NCBI GenBank assembly: GCA_015059305.1
Contig: SVAQ01000001.1
Span: 160,337 to 224,336, forward strand
Direction of reading: 5' to 3'
Length of the DNA stretch: 64,000 nucleotides
DNA from: Bacillota bacterium
Lineage (GTDB): Bacteria > Bacillota_I > Bacilli_A > RF39 > UBA660
The translations under genes and the position numbers were made by a program. Below are positions 15,921-24,254 of this stretch, piece by piece; the first letter of the stretch is position 1; each line of letters begins with the position of its first letter. The notes below the pieces were generated by a model, which made no database searches, was not told the DNA's origin, and was given only the letters and a program-made list of their open reading frames with translations.

Positions 15921-18429
15921 AAATTTTAAAATCATTTATAAAATCATCAAAAGATAATTGTTCTTCTTGTTTTTCTTTAATAATAGGTTCTTGTTCAACT
16001 ACCTTTTCTTCAGTTAATGTATAAATATCCCACTTTGGTCTAATTTCATCAACTTTATTTTTAGTAATTAAACTACCAGTGCTAGATAAATCCATTATTG
16101 GAATATCAGCATTTTTTATTTCTGTTATTTCACTATCACATTTCATAAGATTAATTGTTCGCGCCTCACTTACATAGGCAAATGCAACAGTATAATCTTT
16201 TGATTTAGGTTTCTTCATAACAAGATTTCCTTTTTTAGCTCTTGAAATAACCACTAAATCATCTAATCTAATTCTTTTGGCAGTATTATTATTTGTAACA
16301 ATATTTAAATACTCACTATTTTCAAAAATTTGATCAGCACTAACTACATAATCATCTTTTAGATTAATTGCTTTTACTCCTGATGCTTTTGGACCTATAA
16401 TTGGAATCTCTTCAGTTGCATATCTTAAATAATATCCGTTTAAAGTAACTAATAAAATCTCTTGGCCAGTAATTTTAGCAGTAACTACTTCATCATCTTC
16501 CTTTAATTTCATCGCTGTTATTGGTTTTGAATATCTAGTTACTTCGAAGTCTGCGATTTTAACTCTTTTTACCATACCTAACTTCGTAGTGATTGTTACA
16601 TCTTTATCTTTACTATCAAAAACAATACTATCTACAACTTTTTCCTCACTACTCATCATAACGATATTATTAACATGTTTACCTAATTCTTTCCATTTTC
16701 CTTCTGGAATTACATGTACTGGAATATATAAATAATTTCCCAAATTAGTAAATAATATAACTGTATTTTGAGTATTAACATTATAAATATTTCGAATATA
16801 ATCTCCAGGTTTTAAAGTCATATCATCATCTGCTGCCGCAAAGGATTTCGGAGAAACTCTTTTAATATAACCTTCGTTAGTAATAATTACAACAGTCTTT
16901 TCCTTTGGAATCATATCTTTCATATCAAGTTTAATATCTGTTATTTCATCACGAATTTCCGTTCTTCTTGGCGTTGCATACATCTTTTTTACTTCATTTA
17001 ACTCAAGCTTCATTTGCTTTTTGAGAATTTCTTCATCATTTAAAATTAAATTTAAGAATTCAATCATACGAACTAAATCATTTTTTTCGTTTGTAAGTTG
17101 GGTTATATCTGTATTAGATAAACGATAAAGTTGCATTGTTACAATTGCTGTTGCTTGTTCCTCAGTAAAATCAAATTCTTTCATTAAATTAGCAATAGAA
17201 TCTGCTTTGTTTTTCGATGCCCTAATAATTTTAATAATTTCATCTAAAATATCAACAGCTTTTAATAGACCTTCAACAATATGCAGTCTTGCTTTAGCGT
17301 GTTCTAAATCAAATCTAGTTCTTCTTAAGATAACGTCTTTTTGATGAGCAATAAATGCATCTAAAATAGCTAAGATACCAAGTTGTTTAGGTCTTCGATT
17401 AACTATAGCAACCATATTAAAGTTATAGTTAATTTGTAATTCAGTATTCTTTAATAGATAATTTAAAATAAATTCAGCATTAGCATCTTTCTTAAGGTCA
17501 ATAATAATTTTAGCCATATTTTCTTTATCAGATTCATCACGAACATCGACTATACCTTCAACTTTTTTATCAATTTTAATATCTTCGATTTTTTTACGTA
17601 ATCCTTCTTTTAAAACATCATATGGTATTTCATGAATAATTATTTGATGTGTACTTTTTTCTTTAATAATCTCCGTTTTAGCTTTAACAACTACTCTTCC
17701 ACGTCCGGTTTCATATGCTTGTATTAAACCTGCTTTACCCTCAACTACACCACCAGTTGGAAAATCAGGCCCTTTAACAATATCCATAATTGTTTCTAAA
17801 CGGCAATTAGGATTATTGATTCGATGCACAGTTGCTTCGATAATTTCTCCTAAATTATGTGGTGGAATATTTGTCGCATAACCTGCAGATATTCCGGTTG
17901 AACCATTAACTAAAAGATTAGGAAAATTCGCTGGAAGCACAGTAGGTTCTAACTCTTCATCACTATAGTTAAGTGTCATTTCTACGGCATTACGATTTAT
18001 ATCTTTAAGCATTATTTGTGCTATTTTAGTAAGTCTAGTTTCCGTATAACGATATGCAGCGGGACCATCACCATCAATTGAGCCATTATTACCATGAATA
18101 TCAATGAAAATTTCTCGCATTTTCCATGGTTGTGACATATAAATCATTGCACCATAAATTGATGAATCGCCATGGGGATGGTATTTCCCCATAACATCTC
18201 CGACCGCTTTAGCACATTTACGATATGGACGATCAAAAGTATTTTTATCTTCCCACATCGTATATAAAATTCTTCGTTGAACCGGTTTTAAACCATCACG
18301 AACATCGGGAAGTGCTCGGTCTTGAATAATACTTTTAGCATATCTTCCAAAACGTTCTCCCATAATATCTTCAAGAGTATAATCATAAATTTTTTCAATA
18401 ATATTTTTTTCTTCAATTTTCTTTGCCAT
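15919..18429 (-). CDS. parC: DNA topoisomerase IV subunit A
   Basis: Cuts and rejoins DNA to separate daughter chromosomes. 836 residues. The N-terminal block LEDIMGERFGRYAKSIIQDR is ParC-like rather than GyrA-like. The catalytic Tyr is in AAYRYTETRL (about residue 128). The C-terminal beta-pinwheel repeats are present but a GyrA box is not evident. In the quinolone-resistance region the motif is HPHGDSSIYGAM: the serine (about 89) is kept, but the usual Glu four residues on is Gly (about 93). The tail is acidic with Glu-rich runs. Located 2 bases after parE, with AGGAGG before the ATG. Confidence 0.95.
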   Translation of the reverse strand: MAKKIEEKNIIEKIYDYTLEDIMGERFGRYAKSIIQDRALPDVRDGLKPVQRRILYTMWEDKNTFDRPYRKCAKAVGDVMGKYHPHGDSSIYGAMIYMSQPWKMREIFIDIHGNNGSIDGDGPAAYRYTETRLTKIAQIMLKDINRNAVEMTLNYSDEELEPTVLPANFPNLLVNGSTGISAGYATNIPPHNLGEIIEATVHRINNPNCRLETIMDIVKGPDFPTGGVVEGKAGLIQAYETGRGRVVVKAKTEIIKEKSTHQIIIHEIPYDVLKEGLRKKIEDIKIDKKVEGIVDVRDESDKENMAKIIIDLKKDANAEFILNYLLKNTELQINYNFNMVAIVNRRPKQLGILAILDAFIAHQKDVILRRTRFDLEHAKARLHIVEGLLKAVDILDEIIKIIRASKNKADSIANLMKEFDFTEEQATAIVTMQLYRLSNTDITQLTNEKNDLVRMIEFLNLILNDEEILKKQMKLELNEVKKMYATPRRTEIRDEITDIKLDMKDMIPKEKTVVIITNEGYIKRVSPKSFAAADDDMTLKPGDYIRNIYNVNTQNTVILFTNLGNYLYIPVHVIPEGKWKELGKHVNNIVMMSSEEKVVDSIVFDSKDKDVTITTKLGMVKRVKIADFEVTRYSKPITAMKLKEDDEVVTAKITGQEILLVTLNGYYLRYATEEIPIIGPKASGVKAINLKDDYVVSADQIFENSEYLNIVTNNNTAKRIRLDDLVVISRAKKGNLVMKKPKSKDYTVAFAYVSEARTINLMKCDSEITEIKNADIPIMDLSSTGSLITKNKVDEIRPKWDIYTLTEEKVVEQEPIIKEKQEEQLSFDDFINDFKI

Positions 18430-18431
18430 GA

Positions 18432-20336
18432 TTACCTCCTAAAACTATCTTCTAATGTAAAATCTACATTTTCTTCTATCCATTCTTTACGAGGTTCAAC
18501 TTTATCTCCCATAAGAACTGATACTCTTTTTTCTGCAAGAGCTGCATCAGTAATACTTACTTTTATTAAACTTCTAGTTTCAGGATTCATAGTGGTATCG
18601 TAAAGTTCATCTGAGTTCATTTCTCCAAGACCTTTAAAACGTTGAACTTTATATGTACCTTTAACCGTTTTTTTACGTTCTTCAAGTTCTTCATCAGTAG
18701 CAACATATTCTTTATATTTTCCAAAATCTAGTGCATATAATGGAGGACTTGCTATATAAAGCATACCATTTTCAATAAGTGGACGCATAAAACGATAAAA
18801 AAATGTTAATAACAAAGTTTGGATATGAGCACCATCATCGTCAGCATCGGTCATAATAATAACTTTAGCATAATTACTATCTTTAGGATCAAAATCATTA
18901 CCTACACCTGCACCAATTGCATAAATAAGCGTATTTAATTCTTCATTAGCGTGAATATCGTTATTAGACGCTTTTTCACAGTTTAATACTTTACCTCTTA
19001 AAGGTAAGATTGCTTGAGTTTCACGATTACGACCTGTTTTCGCTGAACCGCCGGCAGAATCACCTTCGACTAAGAACAGTTCATTTAAGTTACTATTTTT
19101 TCCTGTAGCCTTAGCAAGTTTACCACTTAAAATTTTATCCTTCTTTTCTTTACCTTTACCATTTCGAACAAGTTCTCTTGCTTTACGAGCTGCATCTCTA
19201 GCTTCCATACTCTTAGTAGCTTTATCAATTATCGTTAATGCAACTTCTCTATTTTCTTCTAAAAAGAATTTAATTTGTTCATATGTAATACTTTCAGTAA
19301 TACTTCTTGCTTCCGGAGTCCCTAATTTAGATTTAGTTTGTCCTTCAAATTGTAATAAATTTTCTGGGATTTTCAAACTGATAACAGCAGATAAACCTTC
19401 TCTAACGTCAGTTCCATCAAACAATGAATCTTTACCTTTTACTAAATTATTATTCTTAGCATAGTCATTAAAAGCTTTAGTTAACCCCGTTTTAAAACCT
19501 ACTTCATGCGACCCACCATCTGGAGTTTTAACATTATTTACAAACGATAAAATATTTTCATTATATGTTTCAGTATATTGAAGGGCAACACTTACTTCAA
19601 TACCATTTTTTGTACTATTAAAATTTAAAGTATTACAAAGTGTTTTTTTATCTTCGTTAATATAATCAATAAAACTATTTAATCCATTTTCATAATAAAA
19701 TTTTTCACTACGTTCATCTTCTTCATCAATTACTTCAATAGTAAGTCCAGAAATTAAAAATGCACTTTCTTGCATTCTTTCACAAATTGTCGTATATGAA
19801 AAATTACAATTTTTAAAAATTTCCGGGTTAGGATAAAATGTTACAGTTGTTCCTGTTTTCTTTGTTTCACCAACTTGCTTTAAAGGAATTGCAACCTTTC
19901 CTCCGTCTTCAAAACGAATATTAGATATTTTACCTTCCTTATAAATTACAACATCCATGTAATTACTTAAAGCATTAACTACTGAAGCTCCGACTCCATG
20001 AAGACCACCGGATACTTTATAACCACCTTCTTCAAATTTACCGCCAGCATGCAAAATTGTATAAATTACTTCGGGAGTACTTTTTCCACTTTCATGCATA
20101 CCAATTGGCACACCACGACCATTATCACTTACTGTAACACTACCATTTTTATTTAAAATTACTTTGATATGATCTCCATAACCATTAATCACTTCGTCAA
20201 TTGCATTATCTACAATTTCCCAAACTAAATGGTGAAGTCCTCTTTTATCAGTAGACCCAATATACATTCCAGGTCTTTTTCTAACTGCTTCCAATCCTTC
20301 AAGAATTTTTATTGATGTTTCATCATATTTTGCCAT
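18432..20336 (-). CDS. parE: DNA topoisomerase IV subunit B
   Basis: ATPase subunit of topoisomerase IV. 634 residues: GHKL ATPase domain (EIVDNAIDEVINGYG; VSDNGRGVPIG; GGLHGVGASVVNALS), transducer domain, and the TOPRIM motifs ELFLVEGDSAGGSA and MTDADDDGAHIQTLL. Assignment as ParE rather than GyrB rests on the partner ParC immediately downstream. GGTGAT precedes the ATG. No terminator between the two, so they form an operon. Confidence 0.94.
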   Translation of the reverse strand: MAKYDETSIKILEGLEAVRKRPGMYIGSTDKRGLHHLVWEIVDNAIDEVINGYGDHIKVILNKNGSVTVSDNGRGVPIGMHESGKSTPEVIYTILHAGGKFEEGGYKVSGGLHGVGASVVNALSNYMDVVIYKEGKISNIRFEDGGKVAIPLKQVGETKKTGTTVTFYPNPEIFKNCNFSYTTICERMQESAFLISGLTIEVIDEEDERSEKFYYENGLNSFIDYINEDKKTLCNTLNFNSTKNGIEVSVALQYTETYNENILSFVNNVKTPDGGSHEVGFKTGLTKAFNDYAKNNNLVKGKDSLFDGTDVREGLSAVISLKIPENLLQFEGQTKSKLGTPEARSITESITYEQIKFFLEENREVALTIIDKATKSMEARDAARKARELVRNGKGKEKKDKILSGKLAKATGKNSNLNELFLVEGDSAGGSAKTGRNRETQAILPLRGKVLNCEKASNNDIHANEELNTLIYAIGAGVGNDFDPKDSNYAKVIIMTDADDDGAHIQTLLLTFFYRFMRPLIENGMLYIASPPLYALDFGKYKEYVATDEELEERKKTVKGTYKVQRFKGLGEMNSDELYDTTMNPETRSLIKVSITDAALAEKRVSVLMGDKVEPRKEWIEENVDFTLEDSFRR

Positions 20337-20360
20337 ACTATCACCATAATCATTATAATG

Positions 20361-20387
20361 AAAAAAGAAGATTTTTGCAATCTTCTT
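20361..20387 (-). terminator. Terminator after the lipoprotein gene
   Basis: AAGAAGATT and AATCTTCTT form a 9-base stem with a short loop and a T-run on the reverse strand. Confidence 0.8.
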
Positions 20388-20404
20388 GACGTTTTTTCTA
20401 GGTT

Positions 20405-21403
20405 TTAATAGGCATCAGGGTATTTTAATGTCCGTGATGTATATATTCCAAATTCATCTTGAGTTAATTGATCATCAGGATTTAATGTATTATGAATATA
20501 TACAGCAAGTTCAATAAATGTTTCATGTAAAGATTCATAACCTTCTAAAGTAGCTACTAATTTACCAAATAAGGAATACCATAAATCTTCGGGAACACAG
20601 CTAGGGTGTAATTGACCTACAAGTAAATTATTTAATTCTATTAGATAATCATCTAATGTATGCTGTGGATTTTGTATTAAAGCCTTTTTAATCTTTTGGT
20701 AGCCATAGTTATCCCCCATTGTTTTATCTAAATACTCTTCTAAAGATAAAGGGCGGACTTCTTCACCAAGGATTTGTAAAGTTTCGCAGGTATAAATGCC
20801 ATATTCGTGGGTATGCTTTAAATCACATGTAAGTTCATGAACTTTTTGACTTAAAACATAATAACTTGCAAATGGATTGGCTATATAATTTAAAGTTTTA
20901 TGTAATTTTCCTACCAAAAGTTCAAATGTTTGATTATCACAGCAAGTAGGATACTGTGAATATACTAAAATATTATGTAATTCATTTTGAACATCGTTAA
21001 TACTAAGATTGTGTGCCTTCAAATTTAAATAAGCCGCTAATTCTAATTCTTTTGAAGTATGTTTTTCAGGATGTAATAAAATATTAAAATAATCGTTTAT
21101 TAAACCTAAATCTTCTAAATAATTAATATATGAAGATAAGTCTTTTGGTGACTCATTATTAGTAGGTTCTTCTTCGCCTAAGGCTCCTATATTTATGTTT
21201 TCCTCAAGGCTAACGGTTTCTTCTGGTTTAAATATATCTTCAGCTTTTATTTCTACCCCTATTAATTCTTTTGGCAACGTGGAACTTACTGTTCCGGTAA
21301 ACGATCCAGTTTCTGTTAGTCCCTCTGAACACCCAACTAATCCAAAGATTAGTGCTCCAGCAACTAACATAACGGAGGCTGGTTTACCATTATTTTTTTT
21401 CAT
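20405..21403 (-). CDS. Lipoprotein with internal duplication, function unknown
   Basis: About 332 residues. The N-terminus MKKNNGKPASVMLVAGALI ends in a lipobox (FGLVGC), so the mature protein should be lipid-anchored at Cys. After an acidic linker come two related units of about 110 residues: the first contains LVGKLHKTLNYI and ends EYGIYTCETLQIL, the second contains LFGKLVATLEGY and ends EFGIYTSRTLKYP. Both are helical; extra cysteines occur only in the first. No family recognised. Start 21403 is preferred over an upstream TTG because of the signal sequence and a GAGGT site. Confidence 0.7.
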   Translation of the reverse strand: MKKNNGKPASVMLVAGALIFGLVGCSEGLTETGSFTGTVSSTLPKELIGVEIKAEDIFKPEETVSLEENINIGALGEEEPTNNESPKDLSSYINYLEDLGLINDYFNILLHPEKHTSKELELAAYLNLKAHNLSINDVQNELHNILVYSQYPTCCDNQTFELLVGKLHKTLNYIANPFASYYVLSQKVHELTCDLKHTHEYGIYTCETLQILGEEVRPLSLEEYLDKTMGDNYGYQKIKKALIQNPQHTLDDYLIELNNLLVGQLHPSCVPEDLWYSLFGKLVATLEGYESLHETFIELAVYIHNTLNPDDQLTQDEFGIYTSRTLKYPDAY

Positions 21404-21470
21404 AAATATAAATACCTCTTTCAGTAAATTCAATTATACTCTACCTTTATAAAATGTCAAACTTTTGCAT

Positions 21471-21496
21471 AAAAAAAGCAGTTTATAACTGCTTAA
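21471..21496 (-). terminator. Terminator overlapping the end of the Pro/Val-rich membrane gene
   Basis: AAGCAGTT and AACTGCTT form a stem with a 3-base loop; T7 follows on the reverse strand. The stop codon of the gene lies in the stem. Confidence 0.85.
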
Positions 21497-22410
21497 TTTT
21501 CATCATTTATTTCTGGTGCATCTTTTAATCTAGGTAGCTCTATAGCCATTGTTTCTTCCAAAAAAGGATCAACTGTTTTCTTTGGAGCATATACTGAACT
21601 AAAGACATCTGTCATCACTTTCGTAGGTTTTACTTCAGCAGGTGCAATATTAATTGGATCTGTTTGCACTGGTTCTAATATCGGTTTTTGATTTTCAACA
21701 ACAGGCATAACCGCAGGTGGAACTGTTTCTGATAAGTTAGGTACTACAGGCATTTCAATAATTGGAATTGTTTCAACTACTGGCGTAGTTCTTGAAGTAT
21801 TTTCCATATAAGGCTTAGCAATTTCTTGTTGTTTTTCTAATTCATTTAATTCATTTTCAATTGAAGATGCAAGCGTATTAAAGTTACTTATATCAGGTTC
21901 AGGCACATATGGTTTGATAATTGGTTCTTGATTAAAGTTTAGAACCGGTTTTTCATCTATAATTTGCTCCAATTGAGTATCAGGTTGCACATCTACTACT
22001 GGATGTTCAACTGGGGAAGCAATAACCGGTGGAACTGAAATTTCAATATTAGGTTCTACTGGCATAGTTTTTGGTTGAACTTCTTCCGTAGTAATTTCTA
22101 CATTACTTGTAGGAACTTCAGGAATAGTTTCTGCTATATTTACAGTAGAAGTATCCGGAACCACACTATTAGGTTGTTCTACAGGATTAGGTGTTTCTAC
22201 AGTATCTATACTTGCATCTATAGGAGTAGACACTTCTTTAAATGCATCGGCATTAATCGCTTCTAATCTTTGAGTCATTTCTATCTTTTTCTTATCTTTT
22301 CTACCTAAGAAAAACACTACAAAAAAAGCAATTAATAAAACTATTATTATAGCCCCTAGATAAATAGGAAAATTTTCATTAGCATATAATCTAATAACAA
22401 AATCTTTCAC
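21493..22410 (-). CDS. Single-pass membrane protein with long Pro/Val/Glu-rich domain
   Basis: 305 residues. One membrane helix at the N-terminus (IYLGAIIIVLLIAFFVVFFLG) is followed by a basic stop-transfer (RKDKKK) and about 250 residues of low-complexity, Pro/Val/Glu/Thr-rich sequence with imperfect TIPEVPT- and PVVENQKP-like units. The C-terminus (VFSSVYAPKKTVDPFLEE, AIELPRLKD) looks more ordered and could be a binding motif. The shape recalls ZipA-like division proteins, but only by composition. GTG start with AGAGGTG 7 bases upstream. Function unknown. Confidence 0.6.
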   Translation of the reverse strand: MKDFVIRLYANENFPIYLGAIIIVLLIAFFVVFFLGRKDKKKIEMTQRLEAINADAFKEVSTPIDASIDTVETPNPVEQPNSVVPDTSTVNIAETIPEVPTSNVEITTEEVQPKTMPVEPNIEISVPPVIASPVEHPVVDVQPDTQLEQIIDEKPVLNFNQEPIIKPYVPEPDISNFNTLASSIENELNELEKQQEIAKPYMENTSRTTPVVETIPIIEMPVVPNLSETVPPAVMPVVENQKPILEPVQTDPINIAPAEVKPTKVMTDVFSSVYAPKKTVDPFLEETMAIELPRLKDAPEINDEN

Positions 22411-22469
22411 CTAAAAACACCTCTTTATTCTTTTATAATTTTAACATGAGAAAATTTAAAATGCAATTA

Positions 22470-23309
22470 TTATATTAGCATTATGCTAACACGATAGACA
22501 TCATTTTCGCGTTCGTAAATTGCTATTTCTTTATTATCATATTCTAAAATAATTTTTTTATCATTCATATCAAAAAACATTTTGTTACCATTTTTAACTC
22601 TTGCATATTCTTCTTCATTAAGTTTATATACTTGGTATGGTAATAAATCCTTTGCAGTTAGTAATTTATATTTACCATTTTTAATATCCTCAATTGAAAA
22701 AGCATCTTCTAAAGAAAATTTTCCTTGTTTAGTTCTAGTAAGTTCACTCATAGTGCCAATAATATTTAATTTATCACAAATTTGTTCAATTAAACTACGA
22801 ATATAAGTTCCTTTGCTTACTAACGCTTTAAATGTAATAGAATCTTTGGATACTTCAAGTAACTCAATATTAAAAATTTCTATTTCATTTTTAGGTAATT
22901 CCACTTTCTTTCCACTGCGAGCATATTCATACAATTTCTTACCATTTATTTTTTTCGCAGAATAAATCGGAATCGTTTGAATTAATTTTCCTTTTAATGC
23001 ATTTATAACATTTTGAACATCTTCCTTAAAAAATTCACAATCTCTTTCTTCTAAAATATTACCTGTAATATCCAAGGTATCAGTTTTCAATCCGACTTTA
23101 ATTTTAGCAATATATTCTTTTTCTAAAGATGATAATTCTTCTACTAATTTTGTATATTTACCTAAACACATCACAAGTACTCCTGTAGCAAGAGGATCAA
23201 GTGTACCAGTATGACCAATTTTCTTCATATCAAAAATATGGTTAAGTTCATTAACCATATCTCTACTTGTTTTATTTTTACTCTTGTTGATCAGTATTAC
23301 GCCGTTCAT
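22470..23309 (-). CDS. truB: tRNA pseudouridine(55) synthase
   Basis: Makes pseudouridine 55 in the T-loop of tRNAs. About 279 residues. NGVILINKSKNKTSRDMVNE and KKIGHTGTLDPLATGVLVMC carry the catalytic Asp (TGTLDP); the YSAKKINGKKLYEYAR and KGTYIRSLIEQIC segments are standard. The C-terminal part is a reduced PUA-like tail. Start 23309 is preferred: AAAGGG lies 10 bases upstream, and the protein then begins like other TruBs. No ribF follows, unlike in many Bacillota. Confidence 0.94.
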   Translation of the reverse strand: MNGVILINKSKNKTSRDMVNELNHIFDMKKIGHTGTLDPLATGVLVMCLGKYTKLVEELSSLEKEYIAKIKVGLKTDTLDITGNILEERDCEFFKEDVQNVINALKGKLIQTIPIYSAKKINGKKLYEYARSGKKVELPKNEIEIFNIELLEVSKDSITFKALVSKGTYIRSLIEQICDKLNIIGTMSELTRTKQGKFSLEDAFSIEDIKNGKYKLLTAKDLLPYQVYKLNEEEYARVKNGNKMFFDMNDKKIILEYDNKEIAIYERENDVYRVSIMLI

Positions 23310-23907
23310 ACTTTTGGGCCCTTTCATTTATATATTTTGAAAAACGACATTTATTACCATCTAGATCACCACTATTATCTAAATCATAACCTAAGTATTC
23401 TGTAACTTCCCAGATATTAGCATCATAAACATCAGCGATTAAGTCTATTCTATCTACTGAAGGCATTATTTTGCCCACCAAGTCCTCAATATATTTAATC
23501 ATTTCTCGATAGATTCCTAATACCCAATTTAAACTGAATTCTTGCTCTTGACCACTTAATTCTTCTTTCTTTTGAATTAAGATTTCAGATACTTGAGCAA
23601 CTAGTTTACCATCTACTTCAGGTGCAAACATAATATTTGTATGTGCAATTAGATGACCATTATCTGCATAAAGCCCTATAAAATTCGAAAAAATTTCATT
23701 ATAAACTTCATCAACCATATCAGCTGTTCTTCGATAATTTTGATCAAGTGTAAGCAATAAAGGGGAAGAAACATCTCCCACTTTGCATTTTGGTAATGAT
23801 AATGATCTATATATTGTTTTACCATATTGTGATTCATTATAAAAATAATAATCACTAGCAAGCCTTCCTCTTAAATTTTGGTTTGGCTTTTGCAATTTAA
23901 TTTCCAT
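23278..23907 (-). CDS. Unknown soluble protein in the infB-rbfA-truB operon
   Basis: 209 residues, no family recognised, no signal, membrane helix or metal motif. The N-terminal part (SDYYFYNESQYGKTIYRSLS) and middle (LTLDQNYRRTADMVDEVYNE; LIAHTNIMFAPEVDGKLVAQ) suggest a mixed alpha/beta fold; the C-terminal part (LIADVYDANIWEVTEYLGYD) is helical and acidic, and the tail polar. It lies 8 bases after rbfA and overlaps truB, so it is expressed with the translation genes. A role in ribosome maturation or RNA modification is only suggested by position. Confidence 0.6.
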   Translation of the reverse strand: MEIKLQKPNQNLRGRLASDYYFYNESQYGKTIYRSLSLPKCKVGDVSSPLLLTLDQNYRRTADMVDEVYNEIFSNFIGLYADNGHLIAHTNIMFAPEVDGKLVAQVSEILIQKKEELSGQEQEFSLNWVLGIYREMIKYIEDLVGKIMPSVDRIDLIADVYDANIWEVTEYLGYDLDNSGDLDGNKCRFSKYINERAQKYERRNTDQQE

Positions 23908-23915
23908 ATTTCCCC

Positions 23916-24254
23916 CTACTTATGTAGTTTTTCAATTACTTTTTCTATACGATCAGCATAAGCAATTGATTCATCGTATTCAAATCGAAGCGTTGGAGTA
24001 TTTCTAATCTCCATTACTTTAGCTAATTTTCCTCTTATAAAAGGACTAGCTTCATTAACTTCTTTTTCTAATGCCTTTTTATCCATGTTACTAAATGATG
24101 TAAAAAAAACTTTACAAAAACTTAAATCATGAGTAAGTTCACACCCGGTAATTGTGATTGTTTTTAATAATTCATCTGTAGTTTCTCTTTGAATAATAAC
24201 CGGCAAATATTTTTCAATATCTCTTTCAATTCTTTTTAGATTATAATTAGCCAC
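23916..24254 (-). CDS. rbfA: Ribosome-binding factor A
   Basis: Late 30S maturation factor, KH-like fold. 112 residues with LKRIERDIEKYLPVIIQRE at the N-terminus, FCKVFFTSFSN in the strand region, and the signature IRGKLAKVMEIRNTPTLRFE. GTG start with AGAGGT 6 bases upstream; its first codons overlap the end of infB, as usual for this operon. Confidence 0.93.
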   Translation of the reverse strand: MANYNLKRIERDIEKYLPVIIQRETTDELLKTITITGCELTHDLSFCKVFFTSFSNMDKKALEKEVNEASPFIRGKLAKVMEIRNTPTLRFEYDESIAYADRIEKVIEKLHK

